From: Bifidobacteriaceae bacterium
GTDB lineage: Bacteria; Actinomycetota; Actinomycetes; Actinomycetales; WQXJ01
Length of the DNA stretch: 9,163 bases
Direction of reading: 5' to 3'
NCBI GenBank assembly: GCA_031261885.1
Contig: JAISIU010000095.1
Span: 1-9,163, forward strand
How positions within the stretch are numbered: position 1 is the stretch's first letter; every line of letters starts with the position of its first letter. Position numbers and translations under genes: made by a program. Below the pieces are notes generated by a model. That model had not been told where the DNA came from and ran no database searches. It saw only the letters and a list, made by a program, of their open reading frames with translations. Below are positions 1-6,147 of this stretch, in pieces.

Positions 1-3000
1 GAGGGCGGGGCCGTGGGGCCGGGCGGTGGGGTCGGCGTGGGGGTGAAGGCCGGCACAGTCGTCAGCGTGGGGGTGGCAGTTGGCAGCGCGGTGGGGGTCG
101 CGGGTTTCGTGGGCGTCGGGGTCGGTGACGCCGTCGGCTCCGCGGTCGGAGTGGCCGTGGGCGTGGGCGTGGGCGACGGGGCCGGGGCCGGGGTCGGCGT
201 CAGCTGGCCGGGGGCCAGCTGGAAGCAGGTGTGGTCCCAACAGCCCGGCTCCGCCGCCTGGCCCACCTCGAAGGTTTCGACGCCCGGGGGCGGCGTGTCG
301 GCGCTCAGGCCGCCGAGCCACTGGGCCGGGATCTGCTGGGCCGTTCCGTCATCGCCGGTCACGAGCCCGCCCTCGTAGTGCAGCGCGTACGTCGCGCCGG
401 GCAGGGCGTACCAGTCGAGTTCCCCGTTGCCGTCGATCTGCCGTGTGTCGACCCAGAGCCAACAGTCCGGTGTGACCTCGCGCCAGATGTCGACGTAGCC
501 GCCGGCGGCCCCGGCGCCGAGCGGGCCGGCCCAGGCCAGCGTGTCGGAGGAGGCGACCACCCCGGCGAGCGGGTCGGGGCCGCAGTCGACGCGCGCCACG
601 GCCGGTTCGGGCTGGTCCTGAGGTCCGAACTCGGACATGTCCGGCGACGGCGCGCCGTAGGCGGCCACGGCGGCCGCGCTCAGCGACCAGTCCCCGGCGG
701 CCGCGTCCTGGAACACGGCCGCACCCTCGTCCGGTCCCGCGTCAACGGCATCGCCGGCCACGAAGTGGTTGCCGGCGTAGCGACCGTAGACCGGGTCGAC
801 CCACTGGGAGGTCGTGGCCGGGTCCGTGTCGTGGGCGATGACGCTGTCGGCCTCGATCTCGTCCATGCCGGGCTGCGCCCCAATGCCGAGCCGCGCGGCC
901 TCCTCGGATTCGCCGGCGGCCAGCGACCGTTCCGACGGCGCCTGCGTCAGCGTCACGAACAGGTTGTCCTCGACGTCGCTCATCAGCGGTTTCAGCGGTT
1001 CGGCGGTGTCGGCCGCGAGGTATTCCATGAAGCCCATCGAGCCCGGATAGGTCTGTTCCAGGTACGTGTTGTGGGCCTCCGCCGCGGCCGCGTAGTGCTG
1101 GTTCGTGTAGTAGGCGGTCGTGTTCAGGTACTGCCGCCCGCTCACGGACGCCAGGCCCTCAGCTGCGGCCTGCTGCAACCACACGGCATCGCCCACGTAC
1201 TGGTAGTTGACGACGATGTTGCCGGTCAGCGTCATCGGGTCGGCGTAGCTGTTCGCGATGATCGGGGTCGGCACGTTCACGAACAGGTTGTCCACGATGA
1301 CCTTCTGGAAGGCGTCGTCGTAGGCGACCCCGCCGCGGTTCGCGTTGTCGAACCCGCCGCCCTCGTGGGCCACGGCCGGGGAGTCGTGGAAGTAGTTGTG
1401 CTCGATCCGGACGCCGTCGCCCATGACCATGTAGTCGAGGTAGACGCCGTAGACCTCCGAGCCGAAATCGCACGGCGAGTCCGCGAACTCGTTGTATTCG
1501 ATGTCCGTGTCCGTGACGGAGCCCGTCACGACGTTCGACGTGTTGTGCAGGAAATAGTTGTGCGCCACCGTGAAGCCCGTGCCGGACACCTTCAGCCCCG
1601 TGCCGAGCGCGTGGCCGATCAGGCCCGTGTCGCGCACGATGTTGCCGGTGAACGCGTCGCCCGATTGGCGCCGGTCCACGGGGTTGCCGCCGGCCATCGA
1701 GGCGGCCTCGAACCCGAGGTTCCGGAACACCGAATCCGTCACCTGGATGTCGGTCCCGTTCGGCTCGGCGTCGAGGTCCGCCCTAACGCTCGCGAGCCCG
1801 GCCGGGTCCATCTGCCCGGTCGCGGCGTCGTAGGCGCCGTCCATGATCGAGCCCGTGTCGCCCGCGGACGTGCCGACCTGGACGCCGGCCCCGCCCAGGT
1901 CCGTGAACTGGCAGCCCGTGATCGTCACATCGGCGCCGCCCTTGACGAACAGCCCCGACCCCTTGGAGCCCGTGAAAGAAAGGCCCTCGAACGTCACGTC
2001 GCTGACCGAGTCGAGCTGGGCCATGAAGTCGCCCGCGTACCGCGTCACGCGCACGTCCGCGCCCCGCTCCCCCGCCGCCGGGATCAGGTACAGCCAGCCG
2101 TCGCGCGTGATGTAGTACTCGCCCGGCGCGTCGAGCTCGTCGAGCACGCTCTCGAAGTAGAAACCCGCGCCGTCCTCCACCGGGTAGTGCGGCGCGGCCT
2201 CCGTCGTGACCCGGCCCGTGGCCGGGTCCGCGCCGGCCAGCCGCAGGTTGTCCCAGGCGTACCCGGCGCCCAGCGGGCCCGCCACCGCGACGTCCGCCAC
2301 CGACCCCCACGTCGCGATCCGGGCCGCCACGTCGGTGCCGAACGACGCCGGACCCGCGCTGCCGACATCGGACACCCCGTCCACGTGCAGGCACGGCGAC
2401 CACTGCTCACCCTGGTACGTCCCCTTGACCTGGTTCGGGTAGCGCGCGAGGGTCAGCGCCGCGCCGCCCTCCGTCACGAGCGTGCGGTACGGCATCATCG
2501 AGTTGCCCTGCGCCCACTGGCCCGTGTCGGCCAGGTCGCCGCGCTGGTACCACGACTGGGCGTAGTCGAGGTCCGCGGCCGTCAGGCCGTGCTGGAACAG
2601 GTCGACGCCGACCACCTGCCCGGCCGCGCCGGAGTGGAGCCGGGCCGTCACGGCCGGGTCGCTGACCGGCTCGAAGTCCGATGCCGTAAGCCTGACCCCG
2701 CCGTCGGACACGGGTGATTCGCCCGGGTAGGCGGCGTACGTGATGCGTGCGGCCGCCGTGCCGGAGTCCTCGGCCTGGAAGTCCGTGCGGCTCGTCACGG
2801 GATACGTGCCGCCGCGGAAGTAGACCGTGACGCCGCCAGCCGGGACGCTCCGGCCGTCGCCGGTCAGCTCGCGGACCCGGTCGCGCGCGCCCGCGAGCGT
2901 GCGCAGCGGGGCAGCCAGCGTGCCCGCCGCCTCGTCATCGCCCCCCGGCGCGACGTACACGGTGGTGGCGTCCTCGGCGGCCGATGGCGGCGAGGCGGCG

Positions 3001-3125
3001 GCCACGGCCAGGCCGGCCCCGCTCAGCGCGAGGGCGGCGACGGCCGCGACCACGGCCGCGCGGCGCGCGCCGAACCGGTGAGAACAGCGATAGGTCAGGG
3101 TTGAGCGAAACGGCCGCGCCGACAT
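1..3125 (-). CDS. Secreted right-handed parallel beta-helix protein, probably carbohydrate-active (3' end outside window)
   Basis: The minus-strand reading frame is open from an ATG at 3125 to the window edge, giving 1041 residues without a stop. The start has a GGAGG ribosome site 6 bases upstream and opens a signal peptide: a basic n-region with RR at 21-22, an Ala/Val/Leu core at about 23-44, and likely cleavage near 44-50. Residues 54-85 (TVYVAPGGDDEAAGTLAAP, then a short helix ending RVREL) and the following segment with YFRGGTYPV, EDSGT and YPGESPV are typical of the N-termini of beta-helix glycoside hydrolases and lyases (GH141-like, DUF1565-like). Beta-helix rungs run from about 375 to 725, for example DVTFEGLSFTGSKGSGLFV, VRIEHNYFHDSP, VIVDNLFVNVP and DVEDNLFV. 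A separate domain at about 835-970 contains several Cys and Trp residues, followed by a Pro/Thr linker. The role is inferred: cleaving or binding an extracellular polysaccharide. No catalytic residue could be assigned. It may be co-transcribed with the DUF3592 gene upstream. Confidence 0.88.
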   Translation of the reverse strand, partial: MSARPFRSTLTYRCSHRFGARRAAVVAAVAALALSGAGLAVAAASPPSAAEDATTVYVAPGGDDEAAGTLAAPLRTLAGARDRVRELTGDGRSVPAGGVTVYFRGGTYPVTSRTDFQAEDSGTAAARITYAAYPGESPVSDGGVRLTASDFEPVSDPAVTARLHSGAAGQVVGVDLFQHGLTAADLDYAQSWYQRGDLADTGQWAQGNSMMPYRTLVTEGGAALTLARYPNQVKGTYQGEQWSPCLHVDGVSDVGSAGPASFGTDVAARIATWGSVADVAVAGPLGAGYAWDNLRLAGADPATGRVTTEAAPHYPVEDGAGFYFESVLDELDAPGEYYITRDGWLYLIPAAGERGADVRVTRYAGDFMAQLDSVSDVTFEGLSFTGSKGSGLFVKGGADVTITGCQFTDLGGAGVQVGTSAGDTGSIMDGAYDAATGQMDPAGLASVRADLDAEPNGTDIQVTDSVFRNLGFEAASMAGGNPVDRRQSGDAFTGNIVRDTGLIGHALGTGLKVSGTGFTVAHNYFLHNTSNVVTGSVTDTDIEYNEFADSPCDFGSEVYGVYLDYMVMGDGVRIEHNYFHDSPAVAHEGGGFDNANRGGVAYDDAFQKVIVDNLFVNVPTPIIANSYADPMTLTGNIVVNYQYVGDAVWLQQAAAEGLASVSGRQYLNTTAYYTNQHYAAAAEAHNTYLEQTYPGSMGFMEYLAADTAEPLKPLMSDVEDNLFVTLTQAPSERSLAAGESEEAARLGIGAQPGMDEIEADSVIAHDTDPATTSQWVDPVYGRYAGNHFVAGDAVDAGPDEGAAVFQDAAAGDWSLSAAAVAAYGAPSPDMSEFGPQDQPEPAVARVDCGPDPLAGVVASSDTLAWAGPLGAGAAGGYVDIWREVTPDCWLWVDTRQIDGNGELDWYALPGATYALHYEGGLVTGDDGTAQQIPAQWLGGLSADTPPPGVETFEVGQAAEPGCWDHTCFQLAPGQLTPTPAPAPSPTPTPTATPTAEPTASPTPTPTKPATPTALPTATPTLTTVPAFTPTPTPPPGPTAPP
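3..207 (-). repeat. Pro/Thr-rich low-complexity linker coding repeat
   Basis: This end of the beta-helix gene encodes a run of TP, PTPT, AP and SP units (residues about 974-1041), built from repeats of ACG-CCC and ACC-CCG codons. Such linkers usually join a catalytic domain to a carbohydrate-binding domain or span the cell wall before an anchor. What follows is outside the window. On the plus strand the same DNA reads as a meaningless Gly-Val repeat. Confidence 0.85.
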
Positions 3126-3131
3126 CGGACA

Positions 3132-3136
3132 CCTCC
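3132..3136 (-). promoter_or_regulatory. Ribosome binding site of the beta-helix gene
   Basis: The minus strand reads GGAGG, 6 bases before the ATG at 3125. It decides the start: an alternative GTG at 3132 lies in another frame and overlaps this site. Confidence 0.7.
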
Positions 3137-3151
3137 GGATGGGACCGAACA

Positions 3152-3177
3152 GGAGCGGGGACTACGCTCCTACGCTA
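3152..3177 (-). promoter_or_regulatory. Hairpin and short direct repeat in the leader of the beta-helix gene
   Basis: The 67-base gap between the DUF3592 stop and the beta-helix start holds a perfect 6-bp inverted repeat, GGAGCG at 3152-3157 and CGCTCC at 3165-3170, with a 7-base loop. Overlapping it is a 7-base direct repeat CTACGCT at 3162-3168 and 3170-3176. A weak -10-like TAGCGT lies at 3177-3172 on the minus strand, without a recognisable -35. This could be an operator or a leader structure. There is no T-tract, so a terminator is not supported. Confidence 0.3.
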
Positions 3178-3192
3178 GCGCCGAAACCCGCC

Positions 3193-3879
3193 TCACCGGG
3201 CCGAGACCATGCCGGGCGGGGTGGCCTGGGCGTCACGCTTGCGACGGACGTGACCGGCCACGACGCCGACGATGATCAGCGCCAGCAGCCCGATCAGCGC
3301 GATGAACCCGCCGATCCCGGCCAGCACCCACATCGCGATCTTGGAGCCCTGGACGCCATCCTTGAACACGTTGTCGGACGGATCCTTCGGGTCGTAGGCG
3401 ATCCGGATCTGCTCGCCGGTCTGGTACTTGCAGTAGCTGCTCGACGCCTCGGTGGTCAGGTTCTGGTAGTCCTGGCCGCCGGCCGTGAACGCGTACCGGA
3501 GCTCGCAGGCCGTGCCGTTGTTGTCGACGCGTGTGCTGTAGTCGGGCGCCACGTCCGACGTCACGACGAGGCCCGTGGTGGTCGCGCTGCGCTGCGCGGC
3601 CTCGTGGTTCGCGTGGACCCGGATGCCGACGCCGCCGGCCGCCATGCCGAGGCCGACCACGAGCGCGACGATCGCGACGACGCGCAAGGCGATGAACACC
3701 CAACGGTCGTTGCGCGGCTTCATCGGCGGGTAGCCCTGGAACGCCGCGTTGCCGGCCCACGGGGTTGGCATACCGGCCGGACCGGGCATTCCCGGGCCCG
3801 ATGCCGGTCCCGTGGGAGCTTGATTCTGGGCGTCTCCCGGGTACGGGATAAAACCGGGCGGGGTGGGGGTCGAAGTCAT
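3193..3879 (-). CDS. DUF3592-like two-helix membrane protein
   Basis: A 228-residue protein with a Pro/Gly-rich N-terminus (1-55, many PGMP and PTP units), a first transmembrane helix at about 61-85, an extracytoplasmic domain at about 90-178, a second transmembrane helix at about 181-209 and a short basic tail (VRRKRD). The middle domain has the features of the DUF3592 family: a GLVVTSDVAP strand, CELRYAFTAGGQDYQNLT, and the terminal GEQIRIAYDPKDPSDN, which matches the family's 'G-x-x-V-x-V-x-Y-D-P-x-D-P' signature. Cys125 and Cys150 lie in the external domain and could form a disulfide. The function of the family is not established. The gene is divergent from the modular surface-protein gene at 4021 and lies just upstream of the beta-helix gene on the same strand. 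Confidence 0.82.
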   Translation of the reverse strand: MTSTPTPPGFIPYPGDAQNQAPTGPASGPGMPGPAGMPTPWAGNAAFQGYPPMKPRNDRWVFIALRVVAIVALVVGLGMAAGGVGIRVHANHEAAQRSATTTGLVVTSDVAPDYSTRVDNNGTACELRYAFTAGGQDYQNLTTEASSSYCKYQTGEQIRIAYDPKDPSDNVFKDGVQGSKIAMWVLAGIGGFIALIGLLALIIVGVVAGHVRRKRDAQATPPGMVSAR

Positions 3880-3885
3880 GGCCCC

Positions 3886-3891
3886 AAGCTA
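3886..3891 (-). promoter_or_regulatory. Possible leaderless -10 element for the DUF3592 gene
   Basis: On the minus strand TAGCTT fits the TANNNT pattern of actinobacterial -10 elements and ends 6 bases before the ATG at 3879, the placement seen in leaderless promoters. No good Shine-Dalgarno site lies at the normal distance: the nearest GGGAG is 12 bases from the ATG. No clear -35 is seen. Confidence 0.3.
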
Positions 3892-3936
3892 CTCCCGATG
3901 AGAATCCAGGGGCGAGAGCCGGGCCATTTAGTGGGC

Positions 3937-3942
3937 TATAGT
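3937..3942 (+). promoter_or_regulatory. -10 promoter element for the first modular surface-protein gene
   Basis: TATAGT sits in a locally AT-richer patch (CCATTTAGTGGGCTATAGTC) in the divergent gap between 3879 and 4021. It is the closest match to the TATAAT consensus in this gap and would give a leader of about 70 bases. The hexamer 17 bases upstream (GAGAGC) is not a recognisable -35. Confidence 0.45.
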
Positions 3943-4008
3943 CTTTGGAAACTTCCCCTCTCTCGTCTCCTCGTCCGCAGGTATCCGGCAATCATGCCGC
4001 CCCGGATT

Positions 4009-4012
4009 GGAG
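4009..4012 (+). promoter_or_regulatory. Ribosome binding site deciding the start at 4021
   Basis: GGAG lies 8 bases before the ATG at 4021. The same frame is open much further upstream (to 3139) and has another ATG at 3994, but only the 4021 start has a ribosome site at the normal distance and places a signal peptide at the N-terminus. Confidence 0.6.
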
Positions 4013-4020
4013 CGACCGCG

Positions 4021-5991
4021 ATGTCGCATCTCATCCGTCCCCCTCACATCACCGCTTCCCGCCGACGCCCTCGCGCACGGCGCGCGTGCGCGATCATCGC
4101 CGCCATCGCCACGGCCGGGGCGTTCGGCGCCGCACTGGCCCCCGCCGCCACCGCGGCACCCCGGCCCGCCGCGCCTGTCCTTACTTCGGTCGTCACGCCG
4201 GCGCCGTCCCTTTCCGGGATCGTGACCGACGCCGTCACGCACGCGCCGATCCCCGACGCCTACGTTTACCTCTATGACTTGGGTGAAGGTGACTTCAGCT
4301 GCGATGGCGGCGACGACGGTTTCTGCGGCACCATGACCGACGCGAACGGGGCTTATTCCTTCGCCGGTATCCGGACGGATAGCACCACGGAGCATTACCT
4401 CCTTGTCACCCACTCCGGCTATCAGTCCTTCACTTATGCCTCCGGAGCGACCTTCAACTTCTCACAAGGCAGCCTCACTCGCAATATCGCGCTGAGCCCG
4501 AACGTCCCCGAAGCGCTGACGATCTCCGGCACACTCACGGATGCGACTACGTCCAGTCCCATCGCGAACGCCTCCATCAACCTAATCCCCGCCGACGCCA
4601 CCTCCCAAGGCTGGGACAGCACGAACACCGACGAAAACGGCCACTTCACGATGCAAAATCTCAGCGCCGCGGCCGGTAACTTCAAGCTCTACGTGTCGGC
4701 CAGCGGCTACGCCACCTACACGACCGACCCGTTCGAGCTCAGAGACCAGAACGTCACGCTGGACATCGCACTGCCGCCCAACGTCCCCGCGTCGTTGACG
4801 ATCTCCGGCACAGTGACCGACGCCGCCACATCCCAACCGATCGAAGACGCCGATGTCATGTTGTTCCACGAAAACGCGGCTGACGACGGCACCTGGGAAG
4901 ATGACGCCTGGACTGATTCCAACGGTTCCTTCACCATGACCGACTTGTTCATCGCCCAAGGCAGCTACTACCTCAGCGTCGACGCCTACGGCTACGCCGA
5001 CGCCGTCACCGCACCATTCACACTCACCACCTCAAATCTCGAACTGAACATCGCCCTCACTCCCTTGCCCGCCCTCCCGTACTCCATCCACGGCACGGTC
5101 ACCGACGCCACCACGAACGGGCCCGCCGATTGGGATAATACGAACTTAAAGCTCCTCTTGCTGCCGGCCGAGAGTGACGACCCACTGGCTGACACGTGGC
5201 CCGACCGTGACGGAACGTACGCGTTCGACGCCGGCGACGTGCTGGCGGCCGGCACCTCGCCGACGGGGCCATTCCGGCTCCGTGCGTATGACGATTTCGA
5301 CATGTATCTGACGGCCACCACCAGCCCCTTCACAATCAGCGCCGACACCGTCAAGAACATGACGGTGCAGCGCAACCCCGACGCGGACTGGACAGGTCAC
5401 GACAGCGGTGCCGGCGCCGGGACTGGCGAGGGATCCAAAACCGGCGGGAGCGGTGGGGGTGCCGTGGCCCCGCCGAGCACCGCGACCCTCGTCAAGGCCG
5501 CGATCGGACAGGTGCGGCTCCTCAAGGGCCATAGCTACAAGCTCCTCGCCTCGGGCTACGACCAGACGGGCGGACCGATGGCCGTCACGTCCTACAAGTC
5601 CAGCGCACCGAAGGTCGCCACCGTGACCCAGGCCGGAAAAGTCAAGGCCCTCAAACCGGGCAAGGCCACGATCACGATCGCCTCCGGCGCCACCGCCACC
5701 ACGAAGGTCACGGTCACGGTCGTCAAGAAGAAGCCCGCCAAGGCCAAGGTCAAGAAGATCAAACTGACGGGCCTGCCCAAGGGCGGCAAACTCACGGCCG
5801 GCACGTTCTACCCCGTGGGTGTGAAGGTCACCCCGGCAACGGCCCTGGGCGTGACGCCCGCCTACTCGGTCAAAGGCGCGGGCGCCAGCATCGACAAGTA
5901 CGGCTTCCTCAAAGCTCCCACCAAAGGCAAGGCCACGCTGAAGGTCAAAGCCGGCGGCAAGACCACGAAACTCAAGCTGACCATCAAATAG
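4021..5991 (+). CDS. Secreted modular surface protein: four carboxypeptidase-regulatory-like repeats plus Ig-like C-terminus (copy 1)
   Basis: A 656-residue protein. Residues 1-46 form a signal peptide: a basic n-region with RRRPRARR, a hydrophobic core, and likely cleavage after ATAA. Four beta-sandwich repeats begin at about 64, 166, 259 and 354. Each opens with a strand like LTISGTVTDAATSQPI, has an inner D-x-N-G-x-F/Y turn (TDANGAY, TDENGHF, TDSNGSF, DRDGTY), and ends with PFxL and usually xIALxP. This is the CarboxypepD_reg/SdrD B-like fold. A Gly/Ser/Thr hinge (458-490) leads to an Ig-like Big_2 domain (about 491-570, with SSAPKVATVTQAGKVKALKPG) and a second lysine-rich beta domain (576-656). 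There is no LPXTG or C-terminal membrane helix. The role is inferred as a surface stalk, adhesin or glycan-binding protein. The next gene downstream is a paralog. An unusual TTA leucine codon lies at codon 376. Confidence 0.85.
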   Translation: MSHLIRPPHITASRRRPRARRACAIIAAIATAGAFGAALAPAATAAPRPAAPVLTSVVTPAPSLSGIVTDAVTHAPIPDAYVYLYDLGEGDFSCDGGDDGFCGTMTDANGAYSFAGIRTDSTTEHYLLVTHSGYQSFTYASGATFNFSQGSLTRNIALSPNVPEALTISGTLTDATTSSPIANASINLIPADATSQGWDSTNTDENGHFTMQNLSAAAGNFKLYVSASGYATYTTDPFELRDQNVTLDIALPPNVPASLTISGTVTDAATSQPIEDADVMLFHENAADDGTWEDDAWTDSNGSFTMTDLFIAQGSYYLSVDAYGYADAVTAPFTLTTSNLELNIALTPLPALPYSIHGTVTDATTNGPADWDNTNLKLLLLPAESDDPLADTWPDRDGTYAFDAGDVLAAGTSPTGPFRLRAYDDFDMYLTATTSPFTISADTVKNMTVQRNPDADWTGHDSGAGAGTGEGSKTGGSGGGAVAPPSTATLVKAAIGQVRLLKGHSYKLLASGYDQTGGPMAVTSYKSSAPKVATVTQAGKVKALKPGKATITIASGATATTKVTVTVVKKKPAKAKVKKIKLTGLPKGGKLTAGTFYPVGVKVTPATALGVTPAYSVKGAGASIDKYGFLKAPTKGKATLKVKAGGKTTKLKLTIK

Positions 5992-6080
5992 TCGGACCAG
6001 CCCAGTCGTTCCTCGCCCGGGTGGTGCCAACCCCCACGGCGAGCCCCCCACCCGGGCGAGGGCCGGCATCGTGCACCCCA
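5491..6080 (+). repeat. Duplicated C-terminal module plus 3' flank, copy 1
   Basis: This segment codes for the last 166 residues of copy 1 and about 90 bases after its stop. It aligns with 7657-8250 at both DNA and protein level; by eye about two thirds of the residues are identical. The longest exact DNA match I found is 39 bases (5641-5679 with 7804-7842). Both coding parts end with the same KAGGKTTKL-x-LTIK sequence and a TAG stop. Confidence 0.8.
6011..6061 (+). terminator. Strong GC hairpin after copy 1, probable terminator
   Basis: A perfect 14-bp inverted repeat, CCTCGCCCGGGTGG at 6011-6024 and CCACCCGGGCGAGG at 6048-6061, has a 23-base loop and starts 19 bases after the stop codon. 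There is no T-tract, which is common for high-GC actinobacterial terminators. It could also act as a 3' mRNA stabiliser that allows some read-through into the next gene. Confidence 0.65.
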
Positions 6081-6131
6081 CGCCACCGGGCCCCCGTCGC
6101 AGTCGCCGCCCGCCACGGTCCCTACCGCCCG

Positions 6132-6138
6132 AAGGAGG
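6132..6138 (+). promoter_or_regulatory. Strong ribosome binding site of copy 2
   Basis: AAGGAGG lies 9 bases before the ATG at 6148. It is a near-perfect anti-16S match and fixes the start at the head of the signal peptide. I saw no convincing promoter in 6062-6131, so copy 2 may depend on read-through from copy 1 or on a promoter I cannot recognise. Confidence 0.75.
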
Positions 6139-6147
6139 ACACACGAG

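Noticed and set aside
13..378. Plus-strand Gly-Val repeat protein
   Set aside because: It is the complement of the Pro/Thr linker codons of the beta-helix gene, not a real glycine-rich protein.
231..2717. Plus-strand open frame of 828 codons
   Set aside because: It is antisense to the beta-helix gene. The translation is a low-complexity R/V/G/H-rich string with no domain, and the opposite strand gives a signal peptide and clear beta-helix motifs.
3193..3991. Alternative minus-strand frame of 252 codons over the DUF3592 gene
   Set aside because: The competing frame gives an Arg-rich string, whereas the chosen frame gives two transmembrane helices and the family signature.
3139..4020. Long N-terminal extension of the first modular surface protein
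   Set aside because: This part is antisense to the DUF3592 gene. The true start at 4021 has GGAG at 8 bases and begins a signal peptide that would otherwise be buried about 290 residues into the protein.
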